NCBI RefSeq assembly: GCF_014203545.1
Contig: NZ_JACHJG010000006.1
Coordinates: 248,001 to 312,000 of the forward strand
Direction: 5' to 3'
DNA from: Streptomyces netropsis
Lineage (GTDB): Bacteria; Actinomycetota; Actinomycetes; Streptomycetales; Streptomycetaceae
DNA length: 64,000 nt
Within the stretch, counting starts at the first letter, position 1. The number at the start of each line of letters is the position of its first letter. The notes under the pieces are model-generated. The model worked only from the letters and a program-made list of their open reading frames with translations. It ran no database searches and was not told the origin of the DNA. Shown here piece by piece: positions 1 through 8,535 of the stretch. The position numbers and the translations under genes are program-made.

Positions 1-2269
1 GGCCCATCTCCTTGAACGCGGTATCGGCCTCGAAGACATCGGTGGAGCCCGATGCGAGCACCTCGGTGAGCGCGCGGCGGACGAGGTCTGCCACGGCGTC
101 CGCCCGGTCGGCCTCGGGCAGCGCCCTGACGCGGTCCGTCCAGGACGCTTCGGCATCGGTGGTGAAGTCCACGAGAGCCGGCAGGTCGATCCGCCGGGGG
201 GTCGTTCCGGTGAAGGCGGGGGACCAGTCGACGTCGACGCCACGGACGTACGCCTCGGCCACGGAGACGAGCACCCGGTGGGTGTCCCCCTGGCCGCGTC
301 GTAGCGTGCCCAGCACGGCCACGTCCCCTATGCCGAGCTCGGCGGCCGTGTCCTCGATGGACATGCCGAGCAACGGATGCGGGCTGACCTCGATGAACGT
401 CCGGTGCCCGGCGACGAGCAGCGACCGTACGGCGTCGTGGAACCGCACCTGGCTGCGGGTGTTGAGGTACCAGTAGTCCGTGTCCAGCGTTGCCGTGTCC
501 CGCTGTTCGCCGTCCACGGTGGAATGGAACGGAACGACGGAACTCCTCGGCGAGACCGGCCGGAGTACCTCCAGCAGGTGTTCGCGCAGCGTGTCGACCT
601 GGGAGCAGTGCCCGACGGTCTCGACGCCGGGGATCCGCTTGGCGTAGACGCCCTGTGCGGTGAGTTCGGCGACGATGCCGTCCAGCGCGTCGGGCGGTCC
701 CGACAGTGCCACCGATCGCGGGCCGTTGACCGCGGCCAGCTCCACCGCGTCGGGCCAGGCCGTCATGCGGCTGGTGATGTCCTGGGCGGATGTGCCGACC
801 GAGATCACGGTGCCCTTGCCGACCAGCCGCAGCCATGCGCGGCTGCGCCGCGCCAGCAGCCGCGCGGCGTCGCGCAGGTCCAGACCGCCCGCCACTTGGG
901 CGGCGGCGATCTCCCCGTAGCAGTGCCCCACCACGGCCGCGGGTTCCACTCCGTACGAGCGCCAGACCTCGGCCAGCGAGACCATCGTCGCCCACAGCGT
1001 GGGCTGCAGGACGTCGACGCGGCGCAGTGGTGGCGCGCCCGGTGCCTCGCGCAGCACGTCGATCAGCGACCAGTCGACGAACTCGGACAGTGCCTCGGCG
1101 CAGGCGTGCACGCTGTCGCGGAAGACCTCGGAGGAGTCGAGCAGTTCGACGGCCATGCCGATCCACTGCGAACCCTGTCCGGGGAAGACGAACACAGGGC
1201 GTCGTGACCCGCTCGCGGTGCCGCGTACGAGGTGGGGTGCGTCGCCGCCGGTGGCGAGCGTCCGCAGTCCCTGGCGCATCGCGGCCCGGCCGGCCCCCAC
1301 GACGACCGCCCGGTGGCGGGCGGGCGGGACCGTCAGCAGCGTGTGGGCGGCATCGGCGGGTGCGGCCGGTGCGGCGTCGAGGTGGACGGCCAGGCTCGCG
1401 GCCCTTGCCTGGAGGGCCTGTGGGCTCAAGGCAGAGACCACCCAGGGAAGTTGGGTCCGGTCCGTCATGGTGCGGGGGTCGTCCAGGACCACATGCGCGG
1501 CGGTGCCGTCGGCGCCGAACTCCGATACACCCGTGGGTCGCCGCGGTCCGGGACCTCCGGAGCGTTCGGAATCGCCGGTAAGCCCGGCGAGCACGGTTTC
1601 GATCACTCCGGCCAGCCCGCCGACCGACTGGGTCGCGGTCTCGTCCGGCCCCAGACAGGCAGCCTTGAGCGCTTGACCGATCACCCGCGCCCGGTCGTCC
1701 TGTGCCGGGGCGTGACCCACGGCCGAGCCGCTGACCACGGCGAGCGCCGAGGCCCCGGTGGAGGCCAGGCCGGACTCATGGGTCAGCAGCAACGCACCGA
1801 CGCCGTCGTCCAGTTCGGCACCGGCCAGCGCGTAGGAGCACTCGCCCGAGCGCAACGACTGGGCCGCGAGGTGAAGGGCGGTCAGTGCGGGTGCGTCGGT
1901 GATGTCCAGGGAGATCGACGCACCGGTCAGGCCGAGGGCGGCGGCGATCCGGCCGGAGAAGCCGGTGGCCCGGCCTCCCGCGCCGGTGACCACCGCTGTA
2001 CGGCCTTCCCGCAGCACGTCCAGACCGAGGCCCGCTTGTTCGACTGCCGCCCGTGCCGCCTCCACCATCCGGTCGCCCGCGGCCTGTTCGTCCGCGGCGT
2101 CCCGGGCCGCCCCGGCGTCGTGGCCCGACAGGCCCGCGACGCCTATGACGACGATGGGGCCTTCATGGCGCACCGCCCCGGATAAGGCGTTATCGCTTAC
2201 CTCAACAGTTTTTGGCGCATTCGCCGACGGATCACCACCGGACAGCTCGGAAACGTGGCGTTCCGCCAT
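1..2269 (-). CDS. Modular type I PKS, N-terminal loading module (vestigial KS-AT-ACP), partial
   Basis: The reading frame starts at ATG 2269 and stays open to the left edge, so the C-terminus is outside the window. Residues about 37-255 align with a ketosynthase skeleton (IAAALGLTGASISLDI, AAQSLRSGECSYALAGA, FGADGTAAHVV), but this is about half the usual 425 residues and the active-site Cys and both His motifs are gone. The acyltransferase begins near residue 357 (VFVFPGQGSQW). Its nucleophile motif is GHCYGE, with Cys450 in place of Ser. The specificity motif reads TVGH where YASH or HAFH is usual, and the carboxylate-binding Arg (RRSRAW) is kept. The frame leaves the window inside an ACP (DTAFKEMG), before its Ser. 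Codon 29 is TTA, so bldA dependence is possible. The layout suggests a loading module for an unusual dicarboxylic starter. The upstream SD is weak, but no other in-frame start exists after the stop near 2350. Confidence 0.88.
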   Translation of the reverse strand, partial: MAERHVSELSGGDPSANAPKTVEVSDNALSGAVRHEGPIVVIGVAGLSGHDAGAARDAADEQAAGDRMVEAARAAVEQAGLGLDVLREGRTAVVTGAGGRATGFSGRIAAALGLTGASISLDITDAPALTALHLAAQSLRSGECSYALAGAELDDGVGALLLTHESGLASTGASALAVVSGSAVGHAPAQDDRARVIGQALKAACLGPDETATQSVGGLAGVIETVLAGLTGDSERSGGPGPRRPTGVSEFGADGTAAHVVLDDPRTMTDRTQLPWVVSALSPQALQARAASLAVHLDAAPAAPADAAHTLLTVPPARHRAVVVGAGRAAMRQGLRTLATGGDAPHLVRGTASGSRRPVFVFPGQGSQWIGMAVELLDSSEVFRDSVHACAEALSEFVDWSLIDVLREAPGAPPLRRVDVLQPTLWATMVSLAEVWRSYGVEPAAVVGHCYGEIAAAQVAGGLDLRDAARLLARRSRAWLRLVGKGTVISVGTSAQDITSRMTAWPDAVELAAVNGPRSVALSGPPDALDGIVAELTAQGVYAKRIPGVETVGHCSQVDTLREHLLEVLRPVSPRSSVVPFHSTVDGEQRDTATLDTDYWYLNTRSQVRFHDAVRSLLVAGHRTFIEVSPHPLLGMSIEDTAAELGIGDVAVLGTLRRGQGDTHRVLVSVAEAYVRGVDVDWSPAFTGTTPRRIDLPALVDFTTDAEASWTDRVRALPEADRADAVADLVRRALTEVLASGSTDVFEADTAFKEMG

Positions 2270-2885
2270 CAGATCGATCCACAGAAAGAACTCGAAAACA
2301 ACATCCCCCGTACGCCCCTTCCAGATTGCGGCAGAATTAACGGCCGCTATTCATGCATCTTCCAGAAGCAACTTCTCGATCAGAGTGCCAGCGGAAAAGA
2401 TCTTGCGTCAACTCATGTTCAACGTGACGCGGATCACACGACGGAGCTCTAAAAATGCATATCTGTCGGACTAAATCGGTCACCTGGCAGCTTCCTGCAA
2501 TCCACAAAAAGATGCGGTCATACGCAATCTTTCGCTGGACCTTGTTGATTGCCGTGCCACCTTGAGGTACGGCCGCCCGATGCCGATCCCTCGAATCCGA
2601 CAGTGGTTTCGACAGTGACACCGGTGATACGGTCGCCCCCGACGTGATCATGTGGGACCGGATGAACGGAAAGCCGCCCGGCGACCGGTCGGGCGAATGC
2701 CGACCGGTACCGAAATCATTGATCCGACGAGAGACCGCCGGCGGCCGGACGGACCCGCCGATGCGATATCCGGCAAGGCAGGCAAGGACTGCGTCACAGC
2801 CGACGGCGACGGTAACGGCTGCGCGCCGTGCGAGGCGATGCCGGACCGTGCAAGGGCGGATGCAGGCGGTGCGAGGGGGGCTTGA
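2270..2885. promoter_or_regulatory. Divergent intergenic region between PKS and precursor operon
   Basis: No convincing gene lies here. The stretch from about 2200 to 2560 is clearly richer in A+T than its surroundings, as expected for a promoter region serving two diverging transcripts. A weak -35/-10-like pair (TTGATT, 17 bp, TACGGC) occurs at 2545-2573 on the plus strand. A good Shine-Dalgarno (GAGGGGGG) immediately precedes the gene at 2886. Confidence 0.5.
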
Positions 2886-4919
2886 ATGACAACGGCACAG
2901 CCGTTGAACGGCATCACCGTCATCGCGGCGGGCCATGACACCACGGCCGCGCTGCTGGTCAAACTGCTCGTGGATCTCGGGGCCCGGGCGATCCCCGTGG
3001 GCGAACGCCCGCCGCCCACAGGAGGGTTCGAGCGCTGGCTGCGGACCGGCCTGGCACCGTCGGCCGGATGGGACGAGGCGGACCGGCTGCTGGACGGTGC
3101 CGATGTGCTGGTGTGCGACGCTCGGGGCGGCGATCACCTCGCCGCACGCGGACTCGATCCCCGGGGACTGCTCGATGCGTACCCCGAGCTGGTCACGGTG
3201 CGGCTGAGCGCGTTCGGTCTCACCGGCCCCTTACGTGACGCGCCGGCCACCGAACGGACCCTTCAGTCACTGGCCGGGCTGACTGCGGCGACCGGTGCCG
3301 AAGGGGGACCCACAGTCACTTCCACCGTCGGCCTCGCCTCCCGCACCGCCGCGCTGTCCGGCCTGATCGCCGTCACCGCCCAGCTCATCGGTCGTACGCG
3401 CGGCGCCGGTGGCGACTACTGGGACATCGCAGAGTTCGACAGTCTCCTCACCCATGTCGGCACCATCCTGCCGAGCGTCGCCCTCGCCGGCCGTCCGCCA
3501 CGACGCACGGGCAACCGGCACGGCATGGCCGCTCCCTGGAACATCTACCCCTGCCGTGACGCCCCCGTGGTCGTCTGCACCATGGGCGAGACGATGTGGC
3601 GGCGGCTGGCAACGCTCGCGGGACGGCCGGAGCTCGTCGACGACCCCCGTTTCACCGACACCGCCGCCCGCGTGCGGCACGCCGACGAGCTCGACGCCGT
3701 CCTCGGCGAGTGGACCGCCGGCCACCAGGCCGACACCCTGGTGGCCCTGCTGCGTGCGAAGGGCATTCCGTCCGCGCGGATCGCGACCGCCGACGACGTG
3801 CGGCGCAGCACCGCGGCCCGGCGACGCGGTCTGACGACCGACCCGCTCGGCGAGCCCGGCAGTCCGCTGCGCTCGCTGGTGCCGACCGTGCACACCACCG
3901 GATCACGCCCCCGGCAGGGCCGCCTGTGGGAGCCGATCCCGCGCGGGAGCCCGCCGTTGAGAGGGGTCCGGCTGCTGGAGGTCGGCTCCTACACGGCCGG
4001 ACCGCACGCGGGCCGGCTGCTCGCGCAACTGGGCGCCGACGTACTGAAGGTCGAGCCGCCGCAGGGCGAGGGCTCCCGGCACCTGGCCCAGCGCGTCGGT
4101 TCGGTCGGCTATCTGTACGTGGTCAACAACGCGGGCAAACGTTCCTGCCGACTCGACCTGGGCGATCCCGGCGACCGGAGCACGTTCGACGGGCTGATCG
4201 CGGACTCCGACATCCTGCTCACCAACCTCGCGGCCGACACCCTCGCCGCGGGCGGCATCGCGCCGGAGCAGATACTCCCCCGGCACGCCGTCGTGCACTG
4301 CGCGGTGACCGGCCACGGCCTGGCCGCGGCCGACCGCAGCGTCGACACGGTGATCCAGGCCGAATCCGGGGTGATGCACCTGGTGGGCGGCGCGACCGGC
4401 ACGCCACAACGCACCCCGGTCTCCAGCGCGGACGTACTGGGGGCCTATCTGGCCGCCGCGGCCGCCACCGTGGCGTCCTACGTCCGCCTGCGCACGGGCG
4501 CGGGGGCCGCCGCCGACGTGGCGTTGTTCGACGCGGCGGTGTGGGCGACCCAGGACCGGTGGTTCGACGACGTTCCGGCAGGGGCACCGCAGTTGGTGGA
4601 AGCGGAGGACGGGACGGTCATCGCCGACACGGACCGGCCGCTGCCCGAGGCCGGCGGCCCGGTCTCCGTGGTCGTCGAGGCGGCGGCGACCGCCGGGCTC
4701 CCGGCCGCCCCCCTGCACGATCTGACCCAGGTGGTGCGGCATCCACAGGTCCGCGCCCGGCGGATGGTCGTCGAACAGACCTGTGCGGGCACCACCGTGC
4801 TGATCACGGGCAACCACCTGCGTTCCCTGCTGCGGGGCGCACCGGCACCGGCTCTCGCCCCGGTGGACCGCGACGAGCCCGGCTGGCTCGCGCCCACCAC
4901 GATCGAAGGACAAGGATGA
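2886..4919 (+). CDS. Double-domain CaiB/BaiF (family III) CoA-transferase
   Basis: Family III CoA-transferases move CoA between carboxylic acids. The protein has 677 residues, against about 400 for a typical member, because it holds two consecutive CaiB/BaiF units. The first covers roughly residues 1-345 (LNGITVIAAGHDTTAALLVK, then FDSLLTHVG). The second starts near 355 (LRGVRLLEVGSYTAGPHAGR, LGADVLKVEPPQGEG, then ALFDAAVW). It is the first gene of a plus-strand run of six, and its stop overlaps the next start (ATGA). Codon 116 is TTA, which may make translation bldA-dependent. The likely role is activation of the acid made by the downstream enzymes, perhaps as substrate for the neighbouring PKS loading module. 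That role is inferred from context; the family assignment is firm. Confidence 0.88.
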   Translation: MTTAQPLNGITVIAAGHDTTAALLVKLLVDLGARAIPVGERPPPTGGFERWLRTGLAPSAGWDEADRLLDGADVLVCDARGGDHLAARGLDPRGLLDAYPELVTVRLSAFGLTGPLRDAPATERTLQSLAGLTAATGAEGGPTVTSTVGLASRTAALSGLIAVTAQLIGRTRGAGGDYWDIAEFDSLLTHVGTILPSVALAGRPPRRTGNRHGMAAPWNIYPCRDAPVVVCTMGETMWRRLATLAGRPELVDDPRFTDTAARVRHADELDAVLGEWTAGHQADTLVALLRAKGIPSARIATADDVRRSTAARRRGLTTDPLGEPGSPLRSLVPTVHTTGSRPRQGRLWEPIPRGSPPLRGVRLLEVGSYTAGPHAGRLLAQLGADVLKVEPPQGEGSRHLAQRVGSVGYLYVVNNAGKRSCRLDLGDPGDRSTFDGLIADSDILLTNLAADTLAAGGIAPEQILPRHAVVHCAVTGHGLAAADRSVDTVIQAESGVMHLVGGATGTPQRTPVSSADVLGAYLAAAAATVASYVRLRTGAGAAADVALFDAAVWATQDRWFDDVPAGAPQLVEAEDGTVIADTDRPLPEAGGPVSVVVEAAATAGLPAAPLHDLTQVVRHPQVRARRMVVEQTCAGTTVLITGNHLRSLLRGAPAPALAPVDRDEPGWLAPTTIEGQG

Positions 4920-6535
4920 AGGTCTTCCAAGCGCTGGCGGATGCGCTGGCCCGGCATGGCGTCGACACCGTCTTCGGGCTGATGGGCAACGCCAACCTGC
5001 TCTACCTGCCCGCGTTCGCGGACACCGGAGGGCGTTTCGTCGCGGTGACCCACGAGGCGGGCGCGGTCGCCATGGCCGACGGCTACGCCCGCATGTCCGG
5101 CAAGGTCGGCATGGCCTCGGTGACGCACGGGCCCGCGTTCACCAACACGCTGACCTCACTGGTCGAAGCCGTCCGCAACCGCAGCCACGTCCTGCTGATC
5201 ACGGGCGACCCGCCGCCGGTGCCCAGCCATTTCCACCACTTCGACATCGAGACCGCCACCGCCGCGGCGGGCGCCGGCTACGAGAAGGTCTACGAGCCCG
5301 CGTCGCTCGTCCGCGACCTCAACCGGGCGCTGCGGCGGATCGTCGCCGAGCGGCGGCCGGTCGTGCTGAACATTCCCATCGCCTTCATGCAGGCGGAGGC
5401 GGGCGAGCAGGCGCCGGTGGCGCTCCCCTTGGCGCCGCCGGCCGCGGCGGGGCCGCTCCCGGAGGCGCTGGACCGCGCGCTCGGTCTGGTCACCTCGGCG
5501 CAGCGTCCCCTGATCCTGGCCGGGCACGGCGCGGCCACCTCGGGGGCACGGGACAGTCTGATGGGCCTCGCCGACCGCCTCGGCGCGGCGCTGGCGACGA
5601 CCGTGCTGGCCAAGGAGCTGTTCGCCGGTCACCCGCGCGACATCGGCATCTTCGGCAGCCTCGCGCACAGCGTCGCGGGCGCGGCCATCGCCGAGTCCGA
5701 CTGCGTGATCGCCTTCGGCGCCGGCCTCAACATGTGGACCGCGCTCAACGGCGACCTGTTCAGGGGCAAGAAGGTCGTGCACGTGGACATCGACCCGGCG
5801 CGGTTCGGCTCGTACACGCCGGTCGACGAATGCGTGGCCGGGGACGCCCGGCTGACCGCGGAGGCGATGAACTCGCTGCTGGACGAGGTGCTTCCGGCCG
5901 CCGGGAAGCGTCACTGGGCCGAGCGGATCGAGAAGGCGATGGCGGCCTACTCGCCGCAGGAGGACTTCGCCGACCTCAGCGGCCCGGACACCGTGGACAT
6001 CCGCTCGGCCATGATCCGTCTGGACCGGGTGCTGCCCGAACGGCGCACGGTGGTCAGTGACATCGGCCGGTTCGACGTGGGTGTCTGGCCCTATCTGCGG
6101 GTGGCGGACCCGCTGCACTTCACCGTCATGGGCGCGTTCGGTTCGATCGGGCTCGGTCTGGCCGGGGCCATCGGCGCGGCGATGGCGGGCGAGGACCGGC
6201 CCGTGGTCGCCACCGTCGGAGACGGCGGTTTCATGATGCACCTGGCGGAGCTCACCACCGCGGTGCGCCAGAAACTGCCGATCGTCGTGCTCGTCCTCAA
6301 CGACGGGGCCTACGGCGCCGAGCACTACAAGCTGAAGAACCACGGCTACGACCCGGCCCACTCGGCCTTCGCCTGGCCGGACCTCGCCGACCTGGCCACG
6401 GTCATGGGCGCGCGGGCGCTGACCGTCCGCAAGGCCGAGGAGATCGACGCCGTCGGGGAGCTCGTGCCGACACTCGACGGCCCGCTCCTGGTCGACGTCC
6501 GGCTCGACCCGGACGTCAACCTCGTCCGGTACTGA
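4916..6535 (+). CDS. ThDP-dependent enzyme, acetolactate synthase/benzoylformate decarboxylase family
   Basis: At 539 residues it is full length for the acetolactate synthase-like superfamily. The N-terminal PYR domain has the cofactor-activating Glu (THEAGAVAMADGYAR). A central Rossmann-like domain follows. The C-terminal PP domain has the ThDP/metal motif GDGGFMMHLAEL ending in LNDGAYGA. Such enzymes decarboxylate a 2-oxo acid and either release an aldehyde or ligate the acyl anion to an acceptor; which one applies cannot be read from the sequence. It is translationally coupled to the CoA-transferase (ATGA) and followed 12 bp later by a hydrolase. With the enolase-superfamily gene it superficially resembles a MenD/MenH/MenC set, but the MenD assignment is not supported. 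Confidence 0.87.
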   Translation: MKVFQALADALARHGVDTVFGLMGNANLLYLPAFADTGGRFVAVTHEAGAVAMADGYARMSGKVGMASVTHGPAFTNTLTSLVEAVRNRSHVLLITGDPPPVPSHFHHFDIETATAAAGAGYEKVYEPASLVRDLNRALRRIVAERRPVVLNIPIAFMQAEAGEQAPVALPLAPPAAAGPLPEALDRALGLVTSAQRPLILAGHGAATSGARDSLMGLADRLGAALATTVLAKELFAGHPRDIGIFGSLAHSVAGAAIAESDCVIAFGAGLNMWTALNGDLFRGKKVVHVDIDPARFGSYTPVDECVAGDARLTAEAMNSLLDEVLPAAGKRHWAERIEKAMAAYSPQEDFADLSGPDTVDIRSAMIRLDRVLPERRTVVSDIGRFDVGVWPYLRVADPLHFTVMGAFGSIGLGLAGAIGAAMAGEDRPVVATVGDGGFMMHLAELTTAVRQKLPIVVLVLNDGAYGAEHYKLKNHGYDPAHSAFAWPDLADLATVMGARALTVRKAEEIDAVGELVPTLDGPLLVDVRLDPDVNLVRY

Positions 6536-6547
6536 AGGGGGAGGGAC

Positions 6548-7366
6548 ATGCCTGGCATCACCATGCTGACCGCGGCCGACGGCACCGCGCTCGCCCTGCA
6601 CCGGTGGACGGTGCCCGGGGCCACCGCGGCGCTGTTCTACATCCACGGCATCCAGAGCCACGCCGGCTGGCTGTACGAGACCGGGCCCGAGCTCAACGCG
6701 CGCGGCATCGACGTCTACGCGCTGGACCGCCGGGGCTCCGGACGCAGCGGGGGGCTTCGCGGGCACCTGCCGTCGGCCGGGCAGGTCCTGGACGACTACG
6801 CGCAGGCGCTGCGCGTCGTGGCCGCCGAGGTGGGCGGCCGGGGTCTCGCCGCCCTGGGGCAGAGCATGGGCGGCAGCGTGCTGGCGGCCCTGTGGTGCGG
6901 CCACGAACTGCCGGTGCGCAGGCTGATCCTGTGTGCGCCGGCGCTGGGGCAGCAGCGCGCACGCCACGCGCCGGCCGCCCTCGATGACCGCCGCGCCCGG
7001 ACCGGGCCCGCTGCCCAGCCGGTCGGGCTCGCCGACGGCGACTACACCGACCTGCCCGGATACCGGGCGTTCCTGGAGCGGGATCCCCTGATGCTGCGTG
7101 AGATCACGTCGGCCACACAGGCGACGCTGGTGCGCCTAGAGGACCGCTACACCGACGCGAGGCCGCTGACGGCGCTCCCCGTCGACCTGGCCCTGCCGGC
7201 CCACGACCCGATCATCGACCTGACCGCCGCGCGCTCGGCGCTGGGCCGACTGGCGCCCGAGGCCCGTGCGGAAGTCTTCGGGACCGACCGGCACTATCTG
7301 GAGTTCACCACGGCCAGGACCGCGTACTGGGACTGGCTGGCAGCTCGCGTCGGGGAGGCCGCGTGA
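6548..7366 (+). CDS. Alpha/beta hydrolase, serine aminopeptidase S33/monoacylglycerol lipase-like
   Basis: This is a 272-residue alpha/beta hydrolase with oxyanion-hole motif FYIHGIQSHAG, nucleophile elbow GQSMGGS, a probable acid in PAHDPIIDL and a probable catalytic His in TDRHYLEF. It resembles Hydrolase_4 (monoglyceride lipase-like) proteins. It lies between the ThDP enzyme and the enolase-superfamily gene, and its stop overlaps the next start (GTGA), so it is part of the same pathway. A thioesterase or ester/C-C hydrolase step on a pathway intermediate is plausible. No signal peptide is seen. Confidence 0.85.
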   Translation: MPGITMLTAADGTALALHRWTVPGATAALFYIHGIQSHAGWLYETGPELNARGIDVYALDRRGSGRSGGLRGHLPSAGQVLDDYAQALRVVAAEVGGRGLAALGQSMGGSVLAALWCGHELPVRRLILCAPALGQQRARHAPAALDDRRARTGPAAQPVGLADGDYTDLPGYRAFLERDPLMLREITSATQATLVRLEDRYTDARPLTALPVDLALPAHDPIIDLTAARSALGRLAPEARAEVFGTDRHYLEFTTARTAYWDWLAARVGEAA

Positions 7367-8535
7367 TCAGCCACGTGCGACTGCACACCGCGACGGTGCC
7401 CATGGCCACGGCGTTCGACCACGCCACCCGCTCGCGCCGCCGGTCGGAGTCCGTCCTGGTCGAGCTGCGGGTGGGCGGGGTGCGGGGGTGGGGTGAGGGG
7501 GCCCCGCGCGGCTACGTCACGGGCGAGACGCTGGAGAGCACGGCCGAAGCAGTGCAGGCGTGCGACCTCGCCGCGCTCGCCGACCGCATCGACTGGCGTA
7601 CGTTCGACAGCACCGTCGCGTCCGTCGCCGCGCTGGACCTGCCGGAGCTCGTCGACGGGCCGTCGGCCGCGGCCGCGGTGGAGATCGCCCTGCTCGACGC
7701 GGTGTGCAGGCGCTTCGACCGGCCGCTGGCCGACGCCCTGCGCGTACTCGGCGCGCCCGCGCGGCTGCACCGGACCGGGCCGGCGAGCGTGAGCCTGGTG
7801 ATCCACCTCTCCCGCGATGTCGCCTCGACGCTGGACGACCTCGGGCCGCGGGCCCTGGCGAAGCTGCGGCACGTGAAGATCAAGGTGGCGGACCCCGCCG
7901 ATGCCGCCCGGCGGCTGTCCGCGGCACGCGACCGGTTACCGGCCGGCACCCGCGTCTCGCTGGACGTCAACGGAAGCTGGTCCCCGGCGGAGGCCGAGCG
8001 GGTCGGGGGCGAACTCACCGGGGTGGCGTGGGTGGAGGAGCCCCTGGCGCCGCGTTCCTGGCCCGAGTTGGCGCGGCTGCGGCAGCGGACGGGACTGCCG
8101 GTCATGCTCGACGAGTCGTGCACCGGGCCGGCGGACCTGCACACCGCCGTCGACACCGGTGCGGCCGACCACATCAACGTACGGCTGTCGAAGTGCGGCG
8201 GTCTGTTCGCCGCGGCCCGGCTGGCCGCGAGGGCCGACGAACTCGGCGTCGGCTGCCAGTTGGGCGTGCACGTCGCCGAGGTCGGACCGCTCTGGGCGGC
8301 GGGCCGGGCACTGGCCACCGAGTGGGGGCTGTGGCAGACGGTCGAGGCGGGCCGGGGCGACGAATGGTTCCCCGACCGGCTGACCCGGCCCGCGTTCTCG
8401 GTCGACAGGGTCCGGCACCGGGTGATGCCCCTGGCCGGGCCGGGCATCGGCATCGAACCCACCGAGGCACTGCTGCGGCACACGCGGTGTCTGGCGACAT
8501 GGCGACCGGACAGCGGCTGGCGGAGGAACCGATGA
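7363..8535 (+). CDS. Enolase-superfamily enzyme, muconate-lactonizing/OSB synthase-like
   Basis: The 390-residue protein has the two-domain enolase-superfamily layout: an N-terminal capping domain and a C-terminal barrel. Visible catalytic features of the muconate lactonizing enzyme group are the KxK pair (KIKV), metal ligands in SLDVNGSW, VEEPL and MLDES, and the second-side Lys in RLSKCGG. These enzymes abstract a proton alpha to a carboxylate and give cycloisomerisation, dehydration or epimerisation. Codon 192 is TTA. Coupled starts on both sides (GTGA in, ATGA out) tie it to the operon. An enolase-superfamily enzyme is associated with the cyclic dicarboxylic starter of borrelidin, so a ring-forming role is a reasonable guess. 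Confidence 0.85.
   Translation: MISHVRLHTATVPMATAFDHATRSRRRSESVLVELRVGGVRGWGEGAPRGYVTGETLESTAEAVQACDLAALADRIDWRTFDSTVASVAALDLPELVDGPSAAAAVEIALLDAVCRRFDRPLADALRVLGAPARLHRTGPASVSLVIHLSRDVASTLDDLGPRALAKLRHVKIKVADPADAARRLSAARDRLPAGTRVSLDVNGSWSPAEAERVGGELTGVAWVEEPLAPRSWPELARLRQRTGLPVMLDESCTGPADLHTAVDTGAADHINVRLSKCGGLFAAARLAARADELGVGCQLGVHVAEVGPLWAAGRALATEWGLWQTVEAGRGDEWFPDRLTRPAFSVDRVRHRVMPLAGPGIGIEPTEALLRHTRCLATWRPDSGWRRNR

Noticed and set aside
12..2474. Plus-strand open frames over the PKS
   Set aside because: Their products are Arg/Pro/Ser-rich with no motif, while the minus strand reads a continuous KS-like/AT/ACP protein to the window edge.
4916..8535. Menaquinone-type MenD-MenH-MenC set
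   Set aside because: The ThDP enzyme looks acetolactate synthase-like rather than MenD. The set also includes a double CoA-transferase and two SDRs, and no MenF, MenE or MenB is nearby.
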